From NCBI RefSeq assembly GCF_013277415.1, contig NZ_VMMX01000010.1, positions 98,952 through 162,951 of the forward strand: a stretch of 64,000 bases of DNA. The letters run 5' to 3'. This stretch comes from Streptococcus sp. 68. Its GTDB lineage: Bacteria; Bacillota; Bacilli; Lactobacillales; Streptococcaceae. Below are positions 42,001 to 48,253 of this stretch, piece after piece (the first letter of the stretch is position 1; every line of letters starts with the position of its first letter). The position numbers and the translations under genes were made by a program. The notes under the pieces were generated by a model. It made no database searches, was not told the DNA's origin, and saw only the letters and a program-made list of their open reading frames with translations.

Positions 42001-44396
42001 TAAATCCAGGTGCAACTGTAGCAGTAGACGACAAAGGAAACGCAACAGTAACAACTAAAGATGGTAAAGTAGCAGTCATTCCAGCGAAAGATTTAACTAA
42101 GACAGCAGATTCAGCTAAAGAGCCAAACGCAGGAAACGACGTAGTTAAACCAGCCGATAAGACTGTAGTAGCAAATCCAGACTCATTAACACAAGATGAG
42201 AAAGATGCAATTGTTGCTAAAGTTAAAGCAGTAAATTCAGATGCGACTGTAGTAGTAGACGACCAAGGAAATGCAACAGTTACACCTAAAGATGGAAAAC
42301 CAGTTGTAATTCCAGCAGCGGACTTAACTAAATCAGCAGCAGACGCAGCTAAACCAAACGCAGGAAATGACATCGTTAAACCAGCAGATAAAACTGTAGT
42401 AGCAAATCCAGAATCGTTAACAAAAGACGAAAAAGATGCAATTGTTGCTAAAGTTAAAGCAGTAAATCCAGGTGCTGAAGTTGTAGTGGATGACCAAGGA
42501 AACGCAACAGTAACAACACCAGAAGGTAAGACAGCGGTCATTCCAGCGGCAGACTTAACGAAGAATGCAGATGCAGAAAAAGCACCAAACGCAGGAAATG
42601 ACATTGTTAAACCAGCTTCTAAGACAAAAGTTGCAAATCCAGACTCATTAACACAAGATGAGAAAGATGCAATTGCAGCTAAAGTAGCAGCCGTCAATCC
42701 AGGTTCAACTGTAGTCGTAGACGACCAAGGAAATGCGACAGTAACTCTTCCAAACGGAAATACAGCAGTTATCCCAGCATCAGATTTAACAAAATCTGAA
42801 AAAGATGTGAACGATGGAAAAGCTAAAGACAATGCAGTTACACCAGCCTCTAAGACAAAAGTCGCAAATCCAAATGCCTTAACTGAAGCTGAGAAGAAAG
42901 CCATCGAAGATAAAGTTAAAGCAGCAAATCCAGGCGCAACTGTTGTAGTAGACGAAAAAGGAAATGCAACAGTAGTGAAAGATGGTAATGTTTCAGTTAT
43001 CCCATCAACAGACTTAGTTAAAGTAGAAGACGATGCTAATAAAGCTAATGGTGGTAACGATGCGAACACACCAGCAGCTAAGACTGTAGTAGCAGATTCA
43101 ACTAAACTTACAGACAAAGAGAAAGAAGCTGTTAAGAAAGCTGTTGAAGCAGTCAACCCAGATTCAACTGTAGTCGTAGACGATAAAGGAAACGCAACAG
43201 TAACCAAAGGTGACGGAACAGTTCTTAACATCCCAGCTTCAGACTTAGTCATCCCAGCAGAAAAATTTGCTGACGAAGCTAAGACTGCTAAAGTGAAAAC
43301 ACCAGCTATCCGTACATTAGTTGGAAACAAAGATAGCTTAACAGATACTGAAAAAGCAGCTGTTAAGAAAGCAATTGAAGCAGTCAACCCAGGATCAACT
43401 GTGGTAGTGGACGGTAAAGGAAACGCGACAGTCACAATGCCAGACGGTTCTACAGCAACAATTTCTAAAGAACAACTAGTGAAGAATGCAGAAGAAGCGA
43501 AAGCTAAAAACGGTGGTAATAATCTTGATTTCGACTTGAGTAAAGTAACGGTAGCAAACCTTGCTAATATTACTCCTGCAGAAAAAGCGAAATTCCAATT
43601 CAAAGTTCTAGGTGCTATCACTGATGTAGAAGAATTTGATCTTGATGCTTACATTAAATCAACAGATAAAGATGGAAACACAGTTTACACATCTAAAGAT
43701 TCTAACGTAACAATTACAATCGACAAAGATGGTAATATGAAAGTTACTAAAGATGGTAAGACTGATTTAGTGGTTAACATTGACGAAGAAGGAAATGTAA
43801 CGATTGTAACCAAAGAAGGTCAAGTATTAGCAATTCCAAGAGATGATGCGTTCAAACAACGTCCATATGTACCATCAAATGGTGGAGGCAATAACAGTGG
43901 TAACGGTAACGGAACTTCTGGTAATAACGGAGCTACTAACACTGACGCAAAAGTGGATAAAGCGAAGTTGGAAGGTGCTATCCATCAATTAGATGAATTG
44001 TTCATCCAAGAATCAGCTAAGCTTGATGCAGAAACTGCAAAAGAAGCGACTGACTTATTGGCAGACGCTAAGAAAGTATTTGCAGATCCGAAAGCAAGCC
44101 AAGATGAAGTGGATGCAATGGTGAAACGTATCGAAGACTTTATGGCGAAAGTGGCTCCATCAACTGACCCTACAAGCCCAGCTAAGGACCAAGCTGCTCA
44201 AACATCAGATGTAGCTCCAGCTACTGCTCAAGCAGCGAATGCCAACCAAGCAGCAGCAAACGCGCGTAAAGCAGCTAAAGAATTGCCAAATACAGGTACA
44301 GCAGATTCTACTGTAGCTATGGTAGCAGCTGCCGCAAGTGCCTTACTTGGTCTTGGTCTTGCAGGCCGTCGTCGTAAAGAAGACGAAGAAGCTTAA
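33090..44396 (+). CDS. Giant YSIRK/LPxTG surface protein, 3768 residues
   Basis: Cell-wall anchored adhesin. GTG 33090 has AAGGAG ten bases upstream; ATG 33108 is the alternative. YSIRK-type signal RYSIRKYSFGAAS (20-32); a helical FIVAR-like unit near 130-200; three N-terminal repeats of about 245 residues (nt 33815-34545, 34546-35278, 35279-36030), each a beta domain plus a Rib-like VTYxDGSxDT segment; a DUF1542-like helical block (36031-36983); 28 repeats of about 78 residues; a Gly/Asn linker; a C-terminal FIVAR-like unit; LPNTG at 3732-3736, hydrophobic span and GRRRKEDEEA tail. Ligand unknown. Shares both ends with the second adhesin at 57345. Frame is intact despite the repeats. Confidence 0.9.
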   Translation: MEKKSPMSRVERLHREKVTRYSIRKYSFGAASVAVAALFMFLGNGAVSANELSKQETSLAAPGLASEHEGPQEAESASVVAPASDAPSTPAAQPVVEEPAKPAAPEVTTPALDKKQLENYISEVKSKLSAGKYANKTEESLALLNGELASAESTLASATSQDELTKAYQKLVTFVSSGLKNKPKDSKDAPKVDTTNGQPTVGKKAENTEKKSESNAIENTGSNDPRNEKEISKDNPFRTEATDTEGPVAEIPYSEGRNVYVYGGESEGFDIKIKDNSGVVANATIVRGGNQPFTAVSGETDILDVEFGYKANVFSTETPASESNPAVIHYTGLPGGTLNQKQLEDARTTGLNLGWRYVKATDKAGNGLRAIDERDDKPGALYVVVKPQTYKYNIQQPENNANKIAVSDINNLTETDIQKIKDQIKIGYSKTSQDARFESKKGQDLDNQASVVKSIDVNGQTITVTYNDDSTDTASISDVARTDLDPTVEFPFSDAPKREIYVYGAEENSFDIKIKDDADKIKSATLLQWGSNPFKPVAGETDKVNTQYGYTANVISSETTATEAKPAVITYSGTPAPEGSFTQAKLEAATKGENPPGVALGWRYLKVVDSEGKEFVGSGKETANNMSLRVMLKPQTQKYDIQTPAEADKVAVDDASDVSEAEFNKIKDKIKIEYSKNNIDARLADKKGQAVENQADRITSIKKVDNNVVVTYKDGSTDTRPLTDFARTNNAPEVTIPYSTTANGKKDVYIYANEDINIDIKYTDDLGKIKSATVKKGGNNDLSATANPAVLDNEYDMTLTPITAETVATAENPAIVKIGGKVTKETPKLDAAKFPKGDNDEYRLVTRYATATDTDGKEIHNVAKGSSYATDPGSFSIVLKSQTKKYDIREVADADKTVVTDIAHIPEAELAKIKESLPLEYSKKNEDKNLEDKKGKAVEAENAKKVVRDLVQDGENLVVTYQDGSKDTIPVDKVVKLDKQPAIDAVTNKATDQIAAINGNDNLSQAEKDKAIADVEKDKAAALEKIDDATNAADITAGKDEGTGAVAKVNPIGKEKAKEEIAKTLEAKKDAIANNDSLTQAEKEKAKKDAEDKAAAALAEIEKQPATAETAAAATAAQTTVNEKQAEGTKEVAKINPIGKQAALDKIDEALKAKEAEMDARTDLTEEEKAEAKAEAKKLADAKKAEIKDKNDNAETPEAATQEQGKIDTAGDTGKTQVEGVTKPAAKKPAAKTAVETTAAAKKQEIAQDAALTEEARAKLQAEVDAVKKASEEAIDGAKKNADVDNAKKSAEAAIKAINSARLPANKVIAENPTALNEDERKKLEDAIKAVNPPGTTVVVKDDGSAEVTLPGKQAPETLKQTDLTKDVNALDTAGGGNNINRPTDKVIVGNPESLTDADKENIKKAVREVNPNAVVTIDDNGTVTVSTPEGNTAGFTAKELVRTLADAANPDSGNAGVRKPADKKVGLATDPAAQAEVTEKLKKLNGGDEKVKAVKYDDEGNATVVLKDGTIATIPAGDLFKTEEDAKKANGGDDINKPNAQTVVEDIAALSPEERTKVKDVIKAKVEAVNPGAVVVVDDQGNAVVTTPAGKTAVIDADDLIKKPNETSTAKAGNNINNPADRVRVADSTQLTDPELARIKAAVEAVNPDATVVVDDQGNATVTTKDGKTATIPVADLVKSDADKENVNGGNQVNTPADRVVVDSTDAPLPQEVTDAIKAKIQAVNPDATVVVDEKGNATVTTKDGAVATIPASDLVKAKADLADPAKQDAVNKPADKVVVDPALVDDPNADLSAAKDAIKAAVEAVNPDSTVVVDDKGNATVTTPEGKTVVIPKADLVKKEADKETAKAGNNINKPADKVVADKDALTPENIEAIKAKVQAVNPGATVVVDDKGNATVVTPDGQTATIPVTDLVKSPEEAKDAKAGNNVNKPADKVPANKDALTPEDIKAIEAKVKAVNPDAKVFVDDKGNATVSTPDGKTATIPVEDLVKDPAAKDEVNAGNKVNTPATKVVVTDPANIKADEDKIKAEILKVNPGATVAFDEKGNATVTTKDGAVATIPASDLAKDAADLRNPDKQDAVKKPADKTLVKKAGKLTQAEKDAIKAAVEKVNPENTTVVVDEKGNATVTTPEGKTEVIPASDLVKTAQEVDGPNAGNNINKPADKVSATPADLTGDKKDEVKAKIQKAVEAVNPGATVFVDDKGNATVTTPDGKTATIPVEDLLKDPAAKETPSAGNKVNTPAERTVVANPAELTDAEKAKITAAIQAVNPEGTKVVFDEAGNATVTVANQDGTTATATIPVSDLVKSNAKEDLENAAKQDAVKKPIDQTVVADKDALTKADLDAIKAKVAEVNPDATVVVDEKGNATVTTKDGKTAVIAADDLVKTNDEVLSDAKAGNLINKPADRVFVKDGQITDDVKAKIAAKVQRINPGATVFVDDKGNATVTTPEGKTATIPVADLTKTDADKDKVNAGNKINSPADRVLVKDRDKLTAEDIQEIEKNILEVNPGATVVFDAKGNATVKNANGDIATIPVEALAKPKADLLKPEKQDLIKKPVDKVLVTDPANVDKEAIKKAVEEVNPGSTVVVDDNGNATITTEDGRSFVIPAKDLVKTAEEAKNAKAGNNINKPADKVVVADPTKPLSQEEKKAIEAKIKEVNPDAKAIFVDDKGNATVTIEDKDGNTETATIPAADLVTSPEEAKQPNAGNKVNTPADKVVVSDPDHLSDQDKAKITEAIKAVNPEAKVAFDDKGNATVTTKDGEVATIPAADLVKSAEEAAKPNAGNNVNTPADKVAVDSTKPLTEDDKKAIAAKVAEVNPGATVAVDDKGNATVTVNGKTAVIPAAALTKTADSAKEPNAGNDVVKPADKTVVEDPESLTKDEQDAIATKVAEVNPEAKTVVVDDQGNATVTTKDGKTVVIPAKDLVKTAADVAKPNAGNDVNTPADKTVLDPNDLEASKKAIEDKVKAVNPGATVAVDDKGNATVTTKDGKVAVIPAKDLTKTADSAKEPNAGNDVVKPADKTVVANPDSLTQDEKDAIVAKVKAVNSDATVVVDDQGNATVTPKDGKPVVIPAADLTKSAADAAKPNAGNDIVKPADKTVVANPESLTKDEKDAIVAKVKAVNPGAEVVVDDQGNATVTTPEGKTAVIPAADLTKNADAEKAPNAGNDIVKPASKTKVANPDSLTQDEKDAIAAKVAAVNPGSTVVVDDQGNATVTLPNGNTAVIPASDLTKSEKDVNDGKAKDNAVTPASKTKVANPNALTEAEKKAIEDKVKAANPGATVVVDEKGNATVVKDGNVSVIPSTDLVKVEDDANKANGGNDANTPAAKTVVADSTKLTDKEKEAVKKAVEAVNPDSTVVVDDKGNATVTKGDGTVLNIPASDLVIPAEKFADEAKTAKVKTPAIRTLVGNKDSLTDTEKAAVKKAIEAVNPGSTVVVDGKGNATVTMPDGSTATISKEQLVKNAEEAKAKNGGNNLDFDLSKVTVANLANITPAEKAKFQFKVLGAITDVEEFDLDAYIKSTDKDGNTVYTSKDSNVTITIDKDGNMKVTKDGKTDLVVNIDEEGNVTIVTKEGQVLAIPRDDAFKQRPYVPSNGGGNNSGNGNGTSGNNGATNTDAKVDKAKLEGAIHQLDELFIQESAKLDAETAKEATDLLADAKKVFADPKASQDEVDAMVKRIEDFMAKVAPSTDPTSPAKDQAAQTSDVAPATAQAANANQAAANARKAAKELPNTGTADSTVAMVAAAASALLGLGLAGRRRKEDEEA
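36984..43517 (+). repeat. 28 tandem repeats of about 78 codons in the giant adhesin
   Basis: Each unit runs N-x-[IV]-N-x-P-A-D-K-V-V...LT...IKAKV.AVNPGATVVVDDKGNATVTT.DGKTATIPV.DLVK. The end resembles Rib/alpha-type domains. Junction types (AGNNIN, AGNKVN, KQDAVKKP) recur in order, showing a higher-order three-unit period in the middle part. Confidence 0.88.
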
Positions 44397-44449
44397 TTGG
44401 TAGATTGTTTGATAATTATCGAATAATAAATCCGATTTTCAAAGCTTAA

Positions 44450-44552
44450 ACTCTTCGAAAATCAAATTCAAACCGCGTTAGCTTCGCCTTGACGTACTCA
44501 AGTACAGTCTACGGCTAGCTTCCTAGTTTGCTCTTTGATTTTCATTGAGTAT
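44450..44552. repeat. BOX element (A-C type) after the giant adhesin
   Basis: Starts ACTCTTCGAAAATC and ends TTTGATTTTCATTGAGTAT, the boxA and boxC ends of the pneumococcal BOX family. It is absent from the paralogous flank at 63640, which gives the empty site. Confidence 0.8.
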
Positions 44553-44573
44553 CAAACAAGTACCTCTCATAAG

Positions 44574-44610
44574 AAAATCTCCTAGCAGGAAAGTCTGCTA
44601 GGAGATTTTT
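44574..44610. terminator. Bidirectional terminator between adhesin and GH92 gene
   Basis: Perfect 15-bp stem (44574-44588 with 44595-44609) with A tract on one side and T tract on the other; serves the plus-strand adhesin and the minus-strand GH92 gene ending at 44616. Confidence 0.92.
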
Positions 44611-44615
44611 GCATT

Positions 44616-46712
44616 TCAGGAAGTGGATGAGTGACTTGGCAACCAGCTAAGTGTAAAGGTTAGTTGCTCAGCTTTTAGGAGGTCTTGGTGTTGAATAGTT
44701 GATACTAGGTTTTTGTCCAGTCGGCATTCTTTGACAAAGTTGAAGTGGCTGTGGTTTTGCTCAGTATGAATATCTAGCCATTTATCTTCTTTAGCCAGGT
44801 AGACTCGGAGGTGGTCAAAGAGAGGGATTCCGAGATCATAGCTTAGTTTTCCTGGACAGGTAGGATAAAATCCGAGAGCTGACCAGATGTACCAAGCGGA
44901 GAGACTGCCATTGTCTTCATCTCCAGGATAGGCTTGCCAACTTGGGTGAAAGGCTTTCTGACGTAAGGTCTTGATAAGAAGGGCAGTGTAGTCAGGGTAA
45001 TTGCTGTAGCGGAAGAGATAAGGAATGTGGAAACTAGGCTGGTTGGAAATAGCGAGTTGTCCAAAAGGAGCAGTAGCCATTTCGCTCATTTCGTGAATCT
45101 CGTAACCATAGCCTGTTGTCTCAAAGAGGGGAGCATCTTGACAGGCTTTCAAAAGATAGTTGCTTAAGGCTTCTTTTCCACCCATAAGCTGAATCAAGCC
45201 TGGGATGTCGTGGAGAACGCCTAAAGTTGCTTGGATGGCTGAACATTCGGCATAATCACGTCCCCAACTATAAGGAGAGAAGTCAGGGCGAAAGTTGCCT
45301 CGATTGTCTCGTGCTCGTATGTAACCTGTCTCAGCATCAAATAGATGGCGGTAATTTTGTGAAGCAGTCTTGTAGGTTTCAGCGATGTCATTCTGACCAA
45401 GTTTTTTGGCACAGCTGGCGATACAAAAGTCGCTATAGGCATAGTCAAGAGTGTGGCTGACGCTTTCGTGGTGGTCGGTAGAGAGGTAGCCAAGTTCTTG
45501 GTATTGGGCTAGTCCGTGACGACCATTGATACCGAGAGGGTCGGACTTGTTGGCTGTTTCGAGCATGGCTTGGAAGAGTTCTACTTCTAGGTCGGGGGCC
45601 ATGTCCTTGCAGGCGCTATCTGCGATAATGCCGTCTAAAAGGGTACCTGGCATCATACCCCGTTCATCTGGAGCCAGCCATTTTGGAAGGAAACCAGTAT
45701 CGCGGTAGCTATTGAGAAAACCTTCTAAAAAGAAACGATAATACTCTGGTATGATAAGGGCAAAGAGGGGGAAGGTGGTGCGGAAGGTATCCCAGAAACC
45801 ATTGTTGCTAAAGAGGACACCAGGCTTGACAGTTCCAGTAGCCAGATCCATATGGATGGCTTGCCCTGATTCATCAACCTCATAAAAAGTCTGAGGAAAG
45901 AGGAAGAGTCTGTAGAGACAGTGGTCAAAGAAGGTTCGGTCAGTCTCTCCTGTCTCTATAACGTCAAAACGATGGAGGAGATTTTTCCAATCCGCTTGGG
46001 CATTTGTTTTACAGTTATCAAAATCTTCTTGAGGTAGATTAAGCAGAGCCTGAGAGTGAGAGATGAAAGAAGTCGCTAGCTGAATTTCAGCATGACTATC
46101 TGCCAGGTCAATTCGCCAGTCACCACCTTCTTGGCTGATAGCAAGAATATCCGTGTTCATTTGCAGGGCAGTGAACATCGTTAGTGGATTTTTGTTGGTT
46201 TCAGTTTTACCTTCTTGTCGCAGGGCAAGAGTTCGCTTATCTACTTGCTCCACGGTCAGTTCATCTGCTGCGTGAAGATAGAGGGAGAGGGCTTTGCCTT
46301 GCTTTTGTTCCAAACGAATAGAAGCACCGTAGCAAGTCGGTGTGAGCTGGCTTTCAATCTGATAGCGCAGGGAGAAAATCTTCAGATAATGAGGTTGGAA
46401 AGAGGCCTTATCCATATCATAGGAAGACTGATGATGGAAGAGGCTGTCTCCACCCAGTTGACCGGTGACAGGTGTCAGAAGGAGCCAAGAGTAGTCGCCA
46501 ATCCAAGGACTGGGCTGGTGGGTTAAACGAATCCCCTGAAAGATAGGTAGATGTGGATCGAAAAACCAAGCTCCCTCCTGGTCACTGGTCTGGGGCACAA
46601 AGTAATTCATCCCAAAAGGCACGCCTGTGTATGGCAGGGTATTTCCCCGAGAAAAGGCATGCTTGCTGGCAGTTCCAAAGCGGGTATCGATGGTTTCAAG
46701 TAGTGGTTTCAT
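44616..46712 (-). CDS. GH92 alpha-1,2-mannosidase
   Basis: 698 residues from ATG 46712 with AAGGAAAG upstream. No signal peptide, so it acts on imported glycans. GH92 signatures: GDEDNGSLSAWYIWSALGFY near the C-terminal third, NNGFWDTFRTTFPL, and PGTLLDGIIADSA. Removes alpha-1,2-mannose from high-mannose N-glycans. Divergent from GH125 and part of the same glycan locus, as in pneumococcus. Confidence 0.94.
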   Translation of the reverse strand: MKPLLETIDTRFGTASKHAFSRGNTLPYTGVPFGMNYFVPQTSDQEGAWFFDPHLPIFQGIRLTHQPSPWIGDYSWLLLTPVTGQLGGDSLFHHQSSYDMDKASFQPHYLKIFSLRYQIESQLTPTCYGASIRLEQKQGKALSLYLHAADELTVEQVDKRTLALRQEGKTETNKNPLTMFTALQMNTDILAISQEGGDWRIDLADSHAEIQLATSFISHSQALLNLPQEDFDNCKTNAQADWKNLLHRFDVIETGETDRTFFDHCLYRLFLFPQTFYEVDESGQAIHMDLATGTVKPGVLFSNNGFWDTFRTTFPLFALIIPEYYRFFLEGFLNSYRDTGFLPKWLAPDERGMMPGTLLDGIIADSACKDMAPDLEVELFQAMLETANKSDPLGINGRHGLAQYQELGYLSTDHHESVSHTLDYAYSDFCIASCAKKLGQNDIAETYKTASQNYRHLFDAETGYIRARDNRGNFRPDFSPYSWGRDYAECSAIQATLGVLHDIPGLIQLMGGKEALSNYLLKACQDAPLFETTGYGYEIHEMSEMATAPFGQLAISNQPSFHIPYLFRYSNYPDYTALLIKTLRQKAFHPSWQAYPGDEDNGSLSAWYIWSALGFYPTCPGKLSYDLGIPLFDHLRVYLAKEDKWLDIHTEQNHSHFNFVKECRLDKNLVSTIQHQDLLKAEQLTFTLSWLPSHSSTS

Positions 46713-46882
46713 AGTCTTTCCTTTAGCTGTTTTTCTACATTATATCAGAAAAAGATAACCTTTAGAAAAGGAGTTTCAAAGATAACTATTTTGTAGAAAA
46801 ATGACTATCATTTGTGTATGTATTTTCTGTCTCAAAAGCTATATACTGAAAATGAAACTTGTTTGAAAGAGGATACTGCACG
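46713..46882. promoter_or_regulatory. Divergent promoter region of the mannosidase genes
   Basis: Minus strand: TGATATAAT (ATTATA at 46739-46744) for GH92. Plus strand: TATACT (46842-46847) for GH125. Between them, AAAGATAAC occurs twice in direct repeat (GATAAC at 46754-46759 and 46781-46786, 27 bp apart), each followed by AGAAAA: a candidate operator pair. No cre site seen. Confidence 0.55.
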
Positions 46883-48163
46883 ATGATTTATTCAAAAGAA
46901 ATTGTTAGAGAATGGCTAGATGAAGTGGCAGAGCGGGCTAAGGACCATCCAGAGTGGGTGGATGTTTTTGAGCGTTGCTACACCGACACCTTGGATAATA
47001 CGGTTGAAATCCTAGAAGATGGTTCAACTTTTGTTTTGACTGGTGATATTCCTGCTATGTGGCTTCGGGATTCGACAGCTCAACTCAGACCCTACTTGCA
47101 TGTGGCTAAAAGAGATGCCCTCCTGCGTCAGACCATTGCAGGTTTGGTCAAACGTCAGATGACCTTGATACTCAAGGATCCTTATGCCAATTCCTTCAAC
47201 ATTGAGGAAAACTGGAAGGGGCACCACGAGACTGACCATACAGACCTTAATGGCTGGATTTGGGAACGCAAGTATGAGGTGGACTCGCTTTGCTATCCTT
47301 TGCAGCTGGCTTATCTCCTCTGGAAAGAGACTGACGAGACTAGTCAGTTTGATGAGACTTTTGTCGCAGCGACTAAGGAAATTCTCCATCTTTGGACAAT
47401 GGAACAAGACCACAAGAACTCTCCTTATCGTTTTGTCCGAGATACCGATCGTAAGGAAGATACACTGGTAAATGATGGCTTTGGACCTGATTTTGCAGTG
47501 ACAGGTATGACTTGGTCAGCCTTTCGTCCGAGTGATGATTGCTGTCAGTATAGTTACTTGATTCCGTCCAATATGTTTGCTGTAGTAGTCTTGGGTTATG
47601 TGCAAGAAATCTTTGCAGCATTAAAACTAGCTGATAGCGAGAGCATTATTGCTGATGCTAAGCGTCTTCGTGCTGAAATCCAAGAAGGAATCGAAAATTA
47701 CGCCTATACAAGCAACAGCAAGGGCGAAAAGATTTATGCCTTCGAAGTGGATGGTCTAGGAAATGCCAGCATCATGGATGATCCAAACGTACCAAGTTTG
47801 TTGGCTGCGCCTTATCTGGGCTATTGCGATATTGACGATGAAGTGTATCAAGCCACTCGTCGTACCATTCTGAGCCCTGAAAATCCCTACTTCTACCAAG
47901 GAGAATACGCTAGCGGTCTCGGAAGTTCTCATACCTTCTATCGCTATATCTGGCCCATTGCTCTGTCTATCCAAGGCTTGACAACAAGGGATAAGGCAGA
48001 GAAGAAATTCTTGCTAGATCAGCTGGTTGCTTGCGATGGGGGCACAGGTGTTATGCACGAAAGCTTCCACGTGGACGACCCAACTCTCTATTCTCGTGAA
48101 TGGTTCTCTTGGGCCAACATGATGTTCTGTGAATTGGTCTTGGATTACTTGGATATCCGCTAA
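46883..48163 (+). CDS. GH125 exo-alpha-1,6-mannosidase
   Basis: 426 residues from ATG 46883 (MIYSKEIVREWL); the frame is open from a TTG at 46859 but GAAAGAGGA and the family length favour the ATG. Signature TGDIPAMWLRDSTAQLRPYL near 55-75 and HESFHVDDP near the end are typical of GH125. Cytoplasmic. Works with GH92 and GH38 on mannose of N-glycans. Confidence 0.94.
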   Translation: MIYSKEIVREWLDEVAERAKDHPEWVDVFERCYTDTLDNTVEILEDGSTFVLTGDIPAMWLRDSTAQLRPYLHVAKRDALLRQTIAGLVKRQMTLILKDPYANSFNIEENWKGHHETDHTDLNGWIWERKYEVDSLCYPLQLAYLLWKETDETSQFDETFVAATKEILHLWTMEQDHKNSPYRFVRDTDRKEDTLVNDGFGPDFAVTGMTWSAFRPSDDCCQYSYLIPSNMFAVVVLGYVQEIFAALKLADSESIIADAKRLRAEIQEGIENYAYTSNSKGEKIYAFEVDGLGNASIMDDPNVPSLLAAPYLGYCDIDDEVYQATRRTILSPENPYFYQGEYASGLGSSHTFYRYIWPIALSIQGLTTRDKAEKKFLLDQLVACDGGTGVMHESFHVDDPTLYSREWFSWANMMFCELVLDYLDIR

Positions 48164-48253
48164 GGAGTGCGCTTTAGTTTCACCGATTCTTGTCAGAATC
48201 ACAAATTTACATTTAAAACATTAAAAATTTAATTTAGAATGAGGTTTTACTTC

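Noticed and set aside
41264..43621. 785-codon open frame antisense to the giant adhesin, and similar long minus-strand frames between 36 and 43 kb
   Set aside because: Periodic by-product of the 78-codon repeats and their Ala/Lys/Val/Asp codon use; no ribosome site, no domain, hydrophobic low-complexity translation.
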